Notes: generated by a model from the letters alone, not told the origin. 64,000 nt of DNA from Alligator mississippiensis (GCF_030867095.1 NC_081833.1:68909895-68973894); one strand, 5' to 3'; positions 45,061 through 57,050 are shown, numbered from the stretch's first letter. Translations and numbers: made by a program.

Positions 45061-45880
45061 GTGGAATAACCTTTACCATTGCAAATTAGGTGTAAAAGTT
45101 TCAGTGTGAGTGAGTCTCTCAAGCTCTTAGAGTTTTATGTTGCATACAGCTGAGCCTAAAGGAAACTAGAAAAAAAACCCCAAAACATTATCTAGTTTGT
45201 GGTTTGGGGCCTAGCTCCAGCTCCTAAAGAGCTCTGAAAGGTCCACTTCAGCTTGAGCAGCCCTTTGGAAATTCTGCTTTTGTAGTGAAACCCAAACGCT
45301 GGCAAAGCCTGTTGGATATCAGGTTTCATCCTGAAAGACTTGTGTATCTCTAGCTCTGACCAAGAGCGCTTTGTTTCTTTCAGATAATTTTATTTTTTTT
45401 TATTTAACCCCCCCCCACCAACGGGACTGAAGAGTTAGGGTTCTGTATGGACCAAAAATGCATAGCATTCAATCAAAGAGAGTCCTTACACAGAAGCTGT
45501 AAGCAGGATATTATGAAGCCGAGATGCAGCAAAGTCCTGAGTGAAAATGTTAACCAAATAAAGGGATATGGAGGGTTGTGTGCGCTCTGGCTATGGATAA
45601 AAGAACCTGCTTCAGAAACACAGAATGAAATGAAGCATCTGTTGTACAACTCTGGTCTAACAGTTTGCTTTTACATTAACCCCTTAAAGGAGGAGGTGGG
45701 GGCAGCCTATACCACCTGCGGCTGAGGCATGCTCACTGAAAAATATGACTAAGTCATAGATACCATTAGACAGATAACCAACATCCGGACTTTTGTAATC
45801 ATATGGGTGTGCACAGACTGCAGTTTTTTCCTTTTACCATATCTTATGTGTAGTTGGCCATCAGTTAATATAATATGGGA
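45061..45880. other. non-coding stretch, no gene recognised
   Basis: C8 run at 45409-45416 after a T-rich tract. No gene or bounded repeat recognised. Confidence 0.5.
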
Positions 45881-45950
45881 ACACAGGATGGCTCAGTGGC
45901 TTGGTGAGAAAGGATAGAGATCAAGGGTTCAATTCCAGTTCATGTGGATA
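45880..45950 (+). repeat. tRNA-like Pol III promoter (SINE head)
   Basis: A box TGGCTCAGTGG at 45889-45899 and B box GGTTCAATTCC at 45926-45936, about 27 bp apart, a spacing natural for a tRNA-derived SINE. The region does not fold as a functional tRNA, since no matching acceptor stem is visible. The SINE body downstream is not recognised with confidence. Confidence 0.55.
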
Positions 45951-46129
45951 GGAGTTAAAATCATTATGATCAGATAGATCATTAACGCCATAATATTAGT
46001 GGCCTTCTCTTCAATGTTTAGGAACATCATGAGCACCTGCTGAGCTGGCAGACAGCCCAGGGATTAAACTGGTATGGAGAATGGACAGAGACGTATGCAA
46101 GAAGAGAACGCATAGGGGTTCTCGTTATA

Positions 46130-46260
46130 ATAATACCCGTGTGACTTGGGGCAGGGCACTTGACCTACCTTATGCCTTAGTTCCTATCTGTAGAATGGGC
46201 ATAAGGGTGCTGTGAAAATAGGGTCCCTTACTGACTGTGTGGTGCTTGAATACAATGCCA
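46130..46260 (+). repeat. MIR-type SINE
   Basis: GTGTGACTTGGGGCAGGGCA, CTTGACCTACCTTATGCCTT, AGTTCCTATCTGTAGAATGG and GCATAAGGGTGCTGTGAAAA follow the MIR core order (tgtgaccttgggcaagtcacttaacc...cctcagtttcc.tcatctgtaaaatgggg...). The head region before 46130 is degraded. Confidence 0.75.
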
Positions 46261-47525
46261 GCGAAAGCCGCAGAGGACTCCTACTGAGATATTTCCCATG
46301 TTGTTAAAAACTACTTACCTCAGAAATAGAGAATAATGAAACTGAGATTACAGGAAGATCTTATTTATACCTGGGTGGGTGGGAGGATCCCAAAGGATTA
46401 TAAAAGTTTTCTGCATAAGTAATTTTATATATCCCACTTTATGGCTCTTTGTTCCATTTCACATTTGGGCCTTGGCAGGTTGGGAAGTATACTCGCAAAC
46501 TGCACACTAATGTGGCTCAAAGAAATGAATAATAGTGAAACTTGGTTTTGTTTTTTTTTAATCAAGAGCTTTTTATTTAAAAACAAAATTCCAGTGGAAT
46601 AACAAGTGCTTAAAACATGTATTATTTATTTTCAGCAGAGTAAAATAGCCCCTACAGTATTTTGAAAGAATGTCTGTTTTATAGGTCTGCAGTGATAACA
46701 TGTTGGAAGTAACTAACAATTATGTTATTTTTGTCCTCGCTAATAATGCTTAGGGAGCAATTGATGTTTCTTTTAGAGTTAATAAGAAACATTTGCTGCA
46801 AAAGCAGGGAACTGTGGAGATGAAGCAATTGGCAAGAAATAGTATGTTTAAATACCATAAAACAGCCAGGATCCAAACAGGTGTGAGATAAAGCGGTATA
46901 AATAAACTGCTCTGTATGCAGCACATCACACAGCAGAGTTGTGTAAAAAAATTGCATGCAATAACTTCACTCCTATCCAGAGGAAAATATAACAAAACAG
47001 ATCCTTGTGCCTCCTAATTAGTCTAAGCAGCTGGGAAAACATTTCTCTTGTGGAAACTTCTAAAAGTTGAGTTGTTCTATAAAAATGAAAAACAAACAAG
47101 TGGTCAGATAATCAAACCTTTCGGAGAAGCAGTTTCCAACTTTTGTAAACCTGCCCACCAGCGAAAAATCAGGATTCCTGAGAGACAAGGAGCTCTTTTT
47201 AAACCTTTGGAAAAGTATGCCCGACTCTGTAAATTAGCTCTGATTGGTTGGTCGTAGTCTGATACTTGGTGTTATATTTATTGGTGCTGCTTTCACAAAC
47301 ACAGAGACATTGGTCTTTTCTTCATCCAAATATTTAGTTGTGTTAAGGATTGTTTGGTTTAGATTGGAGATTTTTATTTTTTTTTTAGGACCAATTGAAT
47401 ACAAAAGTTAAGTGGCATTTACAAACAGGAGGTGAAAACACTTGCAGATGCTCACGTGACTGATAAGAAAAGCTATGTAAAATATCGACAACAAAATTCA
47501 TCTGGTTTCTGTTGTTCTTTCCAAT
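46261..47525. other. non-coding stretch, no gene recognised
   Basis: Plain AT-rich DNA. No repeat or coding signal. Confidence 0.5.
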
Positions 47526-47529
47526 TAAA

Positions 47530-47555
47530 CCCCCCCCCCCCCCCCCCCCCCCCCC
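47530..47555. repeat. uninterrupted C26 homopolymer
   Basis: 26 consecutive C bases. The minus strand is G26, able to form G-quadruplexes, and the plus strand could form an i-motif. Homopolymer C runs this long are uncommon in vertebrate genomes, and length may be affected by sequencing error. Confidence 0.95.
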
Positions 47556-49335
47556 AGCTAGGTTTGTCAAGGTCCATGAGCCTTTCCTACAAGTGTGAGT
47601 ACAGGTTTGGGCCAGCTATGGGATCATCTGTACTGGTGAATTAGCCATGAGAATATGCTTTTGGCTCCTATGGATATGAATGTAGGAGAGACATCAGGAT
47701 GTTATTGGAGTTTTACCTGGAGTTTCTGGACTCTTTCAACCTCAGATTCAAAAGAAAATCAAGGCCTTTCTCTTCTATAGCTTGAAACCAACAAAAGTAT
47801 ACATGCATGAAGTCCAAAAAGAGCAACTGCTGAATATGATAGCTTAAGTACTATGAGCTTTAAAATTCATTTTAGCCTCATTCACCTTGTGAGTCAAATC
47901 CTTGCCCTGGTTTTGCTAGTTCTCTGCCACTACTGTGGTGCAAACCAGTCATCTACCGGCCAGATCGTCTCGTCTCTCCTGACTCTCCTGGCCTACAGCA
48001 AAGAGAAGGCGAGACCAGGAAGAAGAAGGCTGATTCATGCAAGCTAATATTTTCTGGCCGCTGGAACAACACTTTGGGATTGTAAGCAGTGCCACATAAA
48101 TTAGACCAAATTTGCAGTCTTCTCTAACTAAATCCATGAACTGGCATCACCAAGGGTTGGGAGGAGGGGGATGTAATGCAACTGTTGGTGTCAACCCTGT
48201 GATCCTGTACTCAGCCTCGCTTGGCTGGCCCACGGGACCCAGTCCCAAGACCTCACCATTTGTTCTGTTATATCATCCCATTTGTTTTCCATAAGCTCAT
48301 ACTCACATTTGGTCGGAGATAGGGGGCCTTTACGTTGGCAGTGGTAGTCCCCTGGATCCAAATGGAAATGGAGCCCGTGGTCTCAGTACAGTGCAAGCAC
48401 GGTAATAGGTGGCTCTTTTCCTCCAGGAATGTGTGTTAAACAGACACAACAGAGCAGAGGAAAGAGGTACCACGAACGAGCCGAGATAACAGGGCAATAG
48501 CCTGAACATACGTTTCCATCAGACACATTGTAAGGGGCCAAACTTATTTCAGTGACTGGCAAGACAGGTTTCCCTCTGTGAGATCCCCATGGCACATAGG
48601 AGCTCTTTCAGTTCCTGGCTACATATCTCGGTTCTTTAGCTCAAGCTGTAGGCATTTAGGCTGTCAGTTCGACAGGTCCCCAACTTCAATCCCTGGTGTG
48701 TCTGTCAAGAGGGCAGCAATTGCTCAAGCACCTTAAAAGAACAGAGATGTCTAAAGAAAAATTGATATAGCTGTGAGAGCTACATGGGAATGAGCAGGCT
48801 TCTCTTTTTGAGTGGGCTCTTTTCTGTTAACCACTGATGGACATGATAAAACTCCCTGCATGTGCTACTAATAAGTAAAGGAAAGGAAACCAGCGTTCTT
48901 TTACACTCGACACATGGGGCTGGTTGGTTTCATTCGTCGTTTCAGACATTATTTTTTTCTTGTAGCTAGTCATATAAATAGACCCCTTGCTTATCTGATC
49001 CTCCTCGTAATGTTTTTCATTAGAAAACCACAGTTAATTTTAGATAATTGTTAGAGATAATCTCAAATTTGTGTGTAATGTATGCCCCAGTTCTAAGAAA
49101 AACATGACACTTGTGGAAGGCACTGGTTGGCTTGCTTCCCTCCATTTATACCCTGGTATAAGATCTCTTGTTCTTGTCAAATGAATGCGAGTATCTTAGA
49201 CATTCAGACTCCTACCTCTCAAAGCAGATGAAAGTTTTTCTTGCTCAATATTTACAGTCTTCCATATTGTGTAACTGCTTCTGAGCAGCCTGTTCAGGGA
49301 CTGACTGTGCGTCTTGCTGAACCACTAGAAAAAAA
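47556..49335. other. non-coding stretch, no gene recognised
   Basis: Nothing bounded. Short frames on both strands lack protein character. Confidence 0.5.
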
Positions 49336-49353
49336 AGCTGGGGGGGGGGGGGG
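49331..49353. repeat. A8 and G14 homopolymer pair
   Basis: An A run ending at 49336, then GCT, then 14 consecutive G bases (49340-49353). Potential G-quadruplex or assembly weak point. Confidence 0.9.
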
Positions 49354-50090
49354 TTCAGAAAGGCTCAGAAAAGGAAATATTTGACTCTTAAAACTTCCAT
49401 TTGGCAGCATAATTTCTTTCAACATCAACAGCATGAATTGCCAGCAGAATAAAAGCAACATATATTTTAAAGACATTCTGTTATCTTACACCATTTAAGT
49501 GTGATTTGCATTGCTAGAGATTTAAGAGGAATGAAATACTACAGATATATTCCAGGGACTTGGGGAGGGGAGGGGGAAGAGAAAGCAACGTTTCCTAGTT
49601 CCAGATCAGCTATTTGCATACCAGTTTGAAATGGTTTTTCAAAACATTTACCAAAAACAGAGTCCACAGCAAAACCAGGATATATCCATTATGAAAAAAA
49701 ATGCAAAAAATTATGACCTCCCAAAAGTCCTGAGAAGTCTGAGCTGACATTTTCTAAACCAAACTGACATCAGACATAAAATGGGGTAAAGCTAGTGACT
49801 ATTTCCTTGAGCATTATATAATAGCTGCAGGAGTGTCTCTCTCTCTCACATGTTAGGTACTGGATAATAAATAAAACCTCTGCTCTTTATATCTTACAGT
49901 CTAATTAGATAAGATAGGTGAAGGCAGGAAAGTAGAAGTAGAGGGAGTGGAGAGAGAGGTAACAAGAGGGCATTAATCCAAGCCACTACAGGTCAGTAGC
50001 AGACTTAAGGGTTAGTATCCATAAGTCTTCCTTGTGCCGATTTTAACAGCTTATCCACTGGACTATATTGCCTCAAATTACTTCAGGTGC
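49354..50090. other. non-coding stretch, possible old repeat
   Basis: 49850-50090 contains ATCTTACAGTCTAATTAGATAAG and CAGGAAAGTAGAAG, which resemble a sauropsid repeat (...cttacagtctaa.tagacaagac...). I cannot bound it. The rest is plain. Confidence 0.4.
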
Positions 50091-50104
50091 TGAGCGCTGT
50101 AGAT

Positions 50105-50408
50105 CAGTGTTTCTCAACCTGTGGGTCGCAACCCAAGAGTGGGTCGCAAGAATATATGAAAGGGTCACGAACAAACTTTAAAAATGGATTCTCCTTGAAT
50201 GTGGGGAACGGCGGCTTTTCTCTTGCAGGCCGGCAGAGCTCCAGCCTGCGAGAGGCTGCTTAGGACCCCCCATGCCCCACACACCCACTCCCTGCCCCCC
50301 ACACTGGGGGGGTTGGGGGCAGCAGGTCGGGCGCGAGGGGCACTGGGTCGAGACTGCCCATCGATGTTTACAAATGGGTCCTGGTACGAAAAAGGTTGAG
50401 AACTATGG
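50105..50408. mobile_element. Charlie-like hAT non-autonomous element
   Basis: Left end CAGTGTTTCTCAACCTGTGG and, in reverse complement, right end CCATAGTTCTCAACCTTTTT. This is the classic Charlie-group terminus. The 8-mers ctgtagat (50097-50104) and ctgtagac (50409-50416) form the target duplication with one mismatch. 304 bp, GC-rich centre with CCCC/GGGG tracts, no transposase. Related by termini to the relic at 1.5 kb. Confidence 0.88.
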
Positions 50409-50499
50409 CTGTAGACTGAAGATGAACAGGGGTCTACCTAAAGCAAGGAGGCAGGCTGCTGATTTTGTGGGCATGTTACCAGACCAGCTGCCATTTTAA

Positions 50500-50770
50500 T
50501 GAGCTTATTATGGCAGGGCCATCCCATGCCTCTGGTTCAGTGAGGGCCCCAGGAGGCCCTGCCTTCCACTACTGATTGGCTGAGGGCTGTCCATCTTGCG
50601 TCCCCACCTCTCGCTGCTGATTGGTGGAAAAACACACGGCCGCCTCTCAGCCAATCAGTGACAAGCGGGGGGGTGCCCAGCAGCCATCTTGCCTGCTCCC
50701 CTTCATGTTGGCAGCACCCCCTTCCCCTTCCCTGGACAGACCGCAGCAGCCATGGGACTGCTGGCTCCCA
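50500..50770. repeat. GC-rich block with three CCAAT boxes, probable repeat
   Basis: Contains GATTGGCTGAGG (about 50574), GATTGGTGGAAA (about 50620) and CAGCCAATCAGTG (about 50648), plus AGGGCCCCAGGAGGCCCTGCC and CCATCTTG. Inverted and direct CCAAT motifs at 30-45 bp spacing inside GC-rich DNA are typical of promoters, but also of transposon-derived GC-rich repeats. It abuts the Charlie-like element, and I cannot define its ends. Confidence 0.4.
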
Positions 50771-50879
50771 CTAGGGAGCCAGCATTTCATTTTTAATATA
50801 TATTTTTTCCTGTGGATTTCATGGACGTCAAGGACATTTTGTGAATTCTGCAAAGTCTATGATATTGCAATTTGAGTAG

Positions 50880-52510
50880 TTCCCTAAAGTACATAGTATT
50901 TTGTAGTACCATGCACACTTCAAATGCTGCTTTTCTGTCAAATTTGACAGGATGACTCCTTTTGACATCAAGAAAACTGGAATATTCCAGCATCCTGTTC
51001 TGAATTTTCAAGCTCCCTTTAGGACAAACCATGCTTCCTCAGTGATGTCCCATATTCACTGGAAATGATGCATATTTAAAGGTTGTGGTGAAATGTTAAA
51101 CCCCTCAACTTTCAAGTGTTGTTGACATTTATTGCGAAATCCTAACATTTTTCTAATAGTGGAGTCCTGAGACAAAAGCTTGAATAATCAGTCCTTCCAA
51201 GTGTGTCATTTTATATCCTCTGTTTACAGTATGTGTGGATAGAAATGGATCCAAGCCTATAAGTAAAATTCTGATTACTATGTCAAGAAGCCTAGGTGGC
51301 TGGGGAGATTTCTTTGGGCAGAGAATCCAGGAAATCTGCTTACATGTCCCCAGGATAATAGAGAAACCGTTGTGTTCAAATTTAGTGTTAATCACCTTCA
51401 AAAAAAATTTTTGTACTTTAATGCACACGCTTTAATAAAAATCAGCTCAGTTTCATGCTAACATTAACAAGGGAGAATGGAGGCTGTGATAGCTCCCTTC
51501 GTATCCAATAACTCCACTAATAAGCTTCAGCCCTTACCTTGCTATTCTAGTCCTGAACCTCAAATGAGCAGACACTGTTAATTAGATCAGAAAGAGTGGT
51601 CATTTCTAAAAAAAAGTGATCCATTAACTTCATTATCACTTGTGGATATAATGGTTTCAATCTAGGTTTAAGAAGTTAAAAGCTAATATATGAACATCAC
51701 ATAATAGGCTAGCCTGTGTATATTTAAATTAAGATAAAATGCCTATTATTTAGTGTGGCTGTTCCTATTGCAAATGACTCTTTTTTTTTTTTATGAAATA
51801 GCAAATGAACAAACAACAGCAAACATGTAGCATCAAAAACATACTTCATGGCATAATAAAAAACCACTTAAACTACTGCAATGTACTAGCAATACATAGC
51901 AATAAATACTGTGTCTCTAAGGCAAACACGTTGCTTTGATTTAGTGGATTTAGCTAGGTTTGATTGAACAAATGGATCTGTTTTGAGTTTACTGGTTTTT
52001 AAAATATGAATTTAAGTATTTTGGCATCAAAAAGGCTCAACAACATAGCCAGCTTCATAGCCACGAAAAGGTAGCTGTAAATTAAAAAACACAAATCCAC
52101 TTTCTTTTGTAAATCTACAAATGCTCAACTTCAGTAGAGGTGAACCTCATGAATGATCATGGATTAAGAAAGCTGACTTATTCTTTAGCAAACGTGCTAG
52201 GTAAGAGGGCCAAACCTATGATGATGCTTTACTGTCAAAATATGAGGACACTGATAACTTTAACAAGCGCATTTACATTCAGTGAACACACAGTACATCT
52301 GCCAAAAGAAACCTTCTTTATGAAGCACATATCAGGGAAGTTTATAACTCCAGTCTCTCGCCTGCACAAAATGTCAATGAAATAGGTTTACAATTTAAAC
52401 AATGCCCTGCTTTTCAAATGTCCATCTAGTTATTTATTCACAGAAGATAGCAAACCCTTCTTCTCTCATCCTAGCAAACCATTGCAAAAGAAGGTGGAGG
52501 TTTGAATAAA
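50880..52510. other. non-coding stretch, no gene recognised
   Basis: AT-rich with a T13 run near 51781. No gene or bounded repeat. Confidence 0.5.
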
Positions 52511-52514
52511 CCAT

Positions 52515-53025
52515 TAGGCTAGGGACAGTAATTACACATAAATTGGTGTAAGTGATTGCAAACTGGTTCAAATCTGCAACACGACAGAAATTCAGTGCAC
52601 ATAAACCACTTTCAAAATGGCCAAACCTGGTTTAAGATAAACCTGGATATATGTAGTATCAGACCTAACTGATTTAGGTTAAATCTGTTTATTGGACTTT
52701 TGTACCAGATCCTCTTCAGATTCAAGTTAACTCACAATCCCCCAGCATCCCAGGATGCTTTGCACCTCCCTTGCAAACCCTTCATTGCAGCACGGACGGG
52801 CTAGCCATGGCCTGAGCTGTCTGCTCCAGCAGAGAAGGGAGGCATGCTCTAGCATTCCCCAGCTTCTGGCCTGGGCCACTGCAGTCATATGGCTGCATTT
52901 CTAGAATCAAAATGAATGTCTGTTCACTTGCTTATTGGTTCAATCTACGCAGTTTAGACTAACCGAAAAAGATTGAATTGATTCAGCCTTGGGCTTTTTG
53001 ACTGTCTGTACTTAGCTTTAAGGAC
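52515..53025. mobile_element. half copy of the foldback DNA transposon family
   Basis: Starts AGGCTAGGGACAGTAATTAC, then follows the left arm of the 30.1-kb element in order: AACTGGTTCAAATCTGCAAC, GATTTAGGTTAAATCTG, CAGCATCCCAGGATGC, CACTGCAGTCATATGGC and CTTGGGCTTTTTGACTGTCT. It stops just past the point (TACTTAGC) where the 30.1-kb copy enters its central spacer. No right arm is present. About 510 bp; a truncated or single-arm derivative. Confidence 0.85.
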
Positions 53026-53139
53026 TAGGAGTCAGTTGTGCAGAAAGCAACTGCAGGTTGTGGTGGGAATCCTAGCTTTCATTTTTTAGGTCTACACCAC
53101 TGATTTACTGCTCCTAATAAAAATCTAGTTCTCAGATAG

Positions 53140-53310
53140 CAGGTTTTATTTGTAGACCTCAGAACATTCAGCAAAGTATTATTATCCCTATTTTACAGAG
53201 CTGAAGCACAGAGGTGGGAAATAACTTGGCCATTATCACTCATTAGATCAATAGTGAAGCTAAGGCTAGAACCCTGTCAGCCCTTATGTTGAGTTCAGCT
53301 CCAGTGAAAG
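53140..53310 (-). repeat. MIR-like SINE, reverse orientation
   Basis: AGTATTATTATCCCTATTTTACAGAGCTGAAGCACAGAGG (read in two parts) is followed by GGGAAATAACTTGGCC and GGCTAGAACCCTGTCAG. This is the reverse complement of MIR/CORE-SINE order (cctgggttcgaacccagg..., cttgcccaaggtcac, cagtttccccatctgtaaaatggggataataat). Confidence 0.8.
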
Positions 53311-53448
53311 GATGCATTTGAACCCATAAACTTTAGTGGGGCTACTCTGGATTTATGCTTGTGCTACCAAGTACAATTTGTCCTGTTGACCACACATGGC
53401 ACTTTCCCTTTCAGTCTCCTGTCTGCTACCCTTCGCTTCTAGGGACAT

Positions 53449-54246
53449 TAGGGGTGTGCAAAATGGGCCGTATTTGATTTGGATTCGGATTCGGCCTGAA
53501 TCAGGGACAGTGATTCGATTCGTTGATTTGGATCACTGTCCCCGATTTGATTCAGCCAAATCTAAATCTGAAGATTTAATCAGTTCTCGGGTGCTCAGAG
53601 AATCAGTGATTTGGCCATAGACATAACTTTAAATGTTTTTCCTCGAGGTACCAGGCATGGCTTGTGAATGCTGCGATGCTTGGGAGGATGGAGCATCCCA
53701 CAGGAGCACGGGGGTCCCCCCACATGCGTTAAACCTGGAAGTGGACCGAAAGTACTTTCGGTCCACAGCTGAGCATGCTGTGGGAGCCCCCCATACCTTC
53801 TTGACTTGGTGATTGGCCATGGTGGGGGGGACCCCAGGTGCTGCCCGTGATCCAGGAGGCACCAGTCGCTGAGCTGGGGGATGCAGAGGGCCCCCCCCAC
53901 CATGCACTCCCCAGTGGACCTGGAAGTGGACCGGAAGTGCTTCTGGTTCACTTCCAGGTCTGCTGCCAAGTGTGCTGGGGGGCCCCCACACTCCTGTGGG
54001 ACAGTCCATCCACCCCATCATCACAGCATTCATGAGCTAACTGGTACCTAGAGGTATGTAGAAAAAACATTTAAAGCTGTGTCTAAGTCCAAATCACCAA
54101 ATCTTTCCGAATCAATGCGGAGGGTTCCAATTTGATTTGGAGAGATTAAAGGGTCTCCTGTCTTGATTTGGATTTGGAGATTTGGCCGCCAAATCAGGCT
54201 TAATTCCACTGAATCCAATCAGGGGCTGAAGCTTCACACAGCCCTA
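53449..54246. mobile_element. 798-bp hAT element, internally palindromic
   Basis: Ends TAGGGGTGTGCAAAATGGGC and, in reverse complement, TAGGGCTGTGTGAAGCTTCA. Target duplication agggacat (53441-53448) / agggacac (54247-54254). Left and right thirds mirror each other (GATTTGGATTCGGATTCGG against its complement; TTTAAATGTTTTTCCTCGAGG against CTAGAGGTATGTAGAAAAAAC). The centre is GC-rich with GGAAGTGGACCGAAAGTACTTTC-type dyads. The open frames inside (up to 134 codons) are composition artefacts. No transposase. Confidence 0.9.
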
Positions 54247-54717
54247 AGGGACACCACTTGGCAAATGGCTGTAAACTGTTTTAGGCACTGCAGAAGGCTA
54301 CAGAGCAAAGGACTATGGTGGTCTGCATTAAAAGAATGCTGATAAGTTACCTACAGCTGCAGAGCTCCACTTAAGCCAAGCCTGTATTTCATTGTTCTCC
54401 TCTACTGCAATCACAGAGTGCTAATGAAGATGACAAAAAATGCATCCTGCTTTCCAAGTGCAGCATAGTACAGAGTAGTTTTGGCTTCTCTGTTCTAAAC
54501 AAGACACTGATTAGCTAGTAATCAGCCAGCGATTAGCAAAGACAACTGGGTCACTTGAAGTTCAGCATGTGCATTGTTTGCTGTGAGGCACTGGTATGCT
54601 AGCAACAAGATCAGACAAACGGATACTATTGTCCACTTACTTACTGATTTTGGCAAACTTTGTTTCCAAAAATCAATTTTCTCCCTATAATAATAATAAA
54701 AAAAAATCATATGCCTT

Positions 54718-54842
54718 AAGAGTACGCATGACAATAGGTGCATGGAAAACAGACAGACAGACTGATCTTGCACCTATACTGCATAATGGGGCTAATGATA
54801 CCAACCTCCTTCCTGAGCACTCCGAGATCTACAGATGTAAAG
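54718..54842 (+). repeat. MIR-like SINE, 5' part, interrupted by a hAT
   Basis: CATAATGGGGCTAATGATAC, CAACCTCCTTCCTGAGCACT and CCGAGATCTACAGATGTAAAG match the 3' half of a sauropsid MIR-like SINE (aaatggggataataatacc...tttgagatctacagatgaaaagcgct). The rest of the SINE continues at 55878, beyond the inserted 1,027-bp hAT. Confidence 0.75.
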
Positions 54843-55869
54843 TATGGCTGTGCGAAATGGCACCATTCCATTTTGACTTGTGCTTCGATGGAACAGCATT
54901 TCATTTTGAATTTTGTTTCGATTCGAAACTGGTGTTCCGTTTCATCAAAACAGTTTTGCTGTTTTGACATAGGCTATACTGGGGAAGCTCGAAACACCCT
55001 ATAACTTTGTCATTTCTGGCCTGATTTGAATGAACCTTGCAGGAATGGTAGCCCCTTCTGAGGGCATAAAGACTACCAAGTTTCAAGGAGCTAGGTCCAG
55101 GAGTTTCAGGGAAACTGCACCTCAAATTCTTGAAGGCAAAAAATTAATGTCAATTGTATGTGTTAAGCCACAGCAAGGTCAAAACTGCAGGGATGGTAGC
55201 CCCTGTTGAGGCCATGAAGCCTGCCAGCTGTTGAGGAGATAGGTGCAGGGGCTTCTGGGTTCCTTGGCCCTGCACCTCAAGGCTGCTGACAGGCAAAACT
55301 CGTGTCATGGGTGCCTGTAGGACTGTGTCTGCCGTGGGGCACAGGGAGGGTGAAAACTGCAGGCCTGCTAGGCCCTCTGCAGCCATAAAGCCTGCCAGCT
55401 GTCAAGGAGTTAGGTGCAAGGGGAATCTGGGTTCTGGGGCCCTGCACTTCTAGCTGCTGACAGGCAAAACTCATGACATGGGTGGGTGACACGATGTGTG
55501 TGTTAAGGTGCGTCCTCACTCAACTGACACCAAGGCAGAGAGCAGAGCAGTTCAAATAATGCTGCCTTTTATGCAGTTTTTCCATCCCTCCCCCAGAGCA
55601 CTGGGATTGGAAGGGACCTCAGGGAATGATCACAGTCACTGGCCAGCTACACAGTCAGCAATGAGAGCAATTTTCCCCCCTCCTTCACCCTCCATCTCCT
55701 TACTTTAGTTTCTGTTTCCCTGCAAGCAAGCCCAGCTTAAGCTTCTGCCTCGTTTCATTTCAAGGCCATTTCAAAGTTCTCCGTTTCATTTCAATTTCAC
55801 TGTTTTGAGCTCAAAACAAGTCAAAACAGCATCGAAACGAAACTGTTGGTGAAATTTTGTTCAGCCCTA
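54843..55869. mobile_element. 1,027-bp hAT element inserted in a SINE
   Basis: Ends TATGGCTGTGCGAAATGGCA and, in reverse complement, TAGGGCTGAACAAAATTTCA. Target duplication atgtaaag (54835-54842) / acgtaaag (55870-55877). Outer arms are inverted repeats rich in CATTTTGAATTTTG, GTTTCATCAAAACAG and their complements. The interior has three tandem-like segments of about 130-150 bp sharing CTGCACCTC...AGGCAAAACT and AAGCCTGCCAGCTGT...AGGAG(A/T)TAGGTGCA. No transposase frame. Confidence 0.9.
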
Positions 55870-55877
55870 ACGTAAAG

Positions 55878-55915
55878 CACTCTATTAAAATCCAGGTATT
55901 GTTATTAAATGGCCT
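55878..55915 (+). repeat. MIR-like SINE, 3' tail after the hAT
   Basis: CACTCTATTAAAATCCAGGT then ATTGTTATTAAATGG completes the SINE tail interrupted at 54842. The usual tail motif is a TATTATTATT-like run. Confidence 0.75.
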
Positions 55916-56990
55916 TGCCGTATAGTACAGACTTGCAGTAACATTTCAGCATATGAACTTACTGAAATAATTACATGTTATAATGAGACCACTGTAAACA
56001 CAATCTGCCATGATGTTCTGCCAAGTAGGGATCAGCTATTCGGCTAGGTGTCTCATCAATGGCTCATGCCAGGTTTGCATAATCTACAGACAACACAACA
56101 GCTTTTTCCTGAGCAAAATCATATATGGAATTTGCACTGAATTAAACATGATCCAATGTGTGGCCCTTACTCAGACCCTGCTGACTTGGATCCCTCACAA
56201 TTTTCAGCGCAGCATCTTGGTAGATAATAAGTAATACGTATTCAAATAGTAATTTTGCATCATTCTGTTGCTGCTTCAATTGAATTGACCCTCCCTGTAA
56301 ATACATAAGGCACAGCCAGACATATGGACCACTCAAAAAACTCTAAACTTGTAGATGCCTCCCCCATTTGAAACATTAGCTTCTGAAAGTCTGTTTTAAC
56401 CTGTAATTGAAGGGAAATTTGAAACCATTTTTAGAATTAGAAGGAACTCTGTGTTATCTTCTTGATTCATATCCCAATATAAGCTGAGTATAAACAGATC
56501 AAGTAGGCAATTGTGGGTACAGCTTGGCTCATATGTCACTATAAACCCCTGTTTACATTAGGCTATGATGTCCTATGCATTTCCTTATAGAAAATTTCAA
56601 GACAGGGGAAATATTTGACTGGAAAAGAGTAGAAGTGTGACATTTTGGAGTAACTTCACACTCAGTAAAAGGATTAAAGGTTTTATGCAAAGACTGTGGC
56701 CTTGAAAATTAAGAGGAACTCAGAATCCAGCCACTACAACACTAAGCAATCTGAAGGGGAGACACATCATTCACACAAGGGCTGGTCCTAAATAAAACCC
56801 CTTTGCTTCTTCAGAAACTATGCTGGAATTGATTGGCTTCCTACTACACCTGTGCACTGTGCCTCTCAAGCTACGGAAAGGAAGTTGATGCTCTTCCAAC
56901 TGGATGCCTATGCTATGGCCTCTCAGAAATTTTCTGGCTGAGGGAATAATGGTTGGAGTGGGTGAATGTACACGTATAATTGTGTGTGTG
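55916..56990. other. non-coding stretch, no gene recognised
   Basis: Plain sequence. Nothing recognised. Confidence 0.5.
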
Positions 56991-56993
56991 CGT

Positions 56994-56994
<1 letters not shown>

Positions 56995-57046
<52 letters not shown>
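56995..57046. repeat. TA dinucleotide microsatellite, about 25 units
   Basis: Uninterrupted TA run after a GTGTGTGCGTGT stretch (56981-56994). The whole can form cruciform or Z-prone DNA. Expected to be highly polymorphic and a replication-fragile spot. Confidence 0.95.

Positions 57047-57050
<4 letters not shown>

Noticed and set aside
45880-45950. Functional tRNA gene
   Set aside because: A and B boxes are present but no acceptor stem or anticodon arm fits. A SINE head explains it.
53595-54033. 124- and 134-codon overlapping minus frames
   Set aside because: Both lie in the palindromic GC-rich centre of a hAT, and the two frames are shifted readings of the same repeat.
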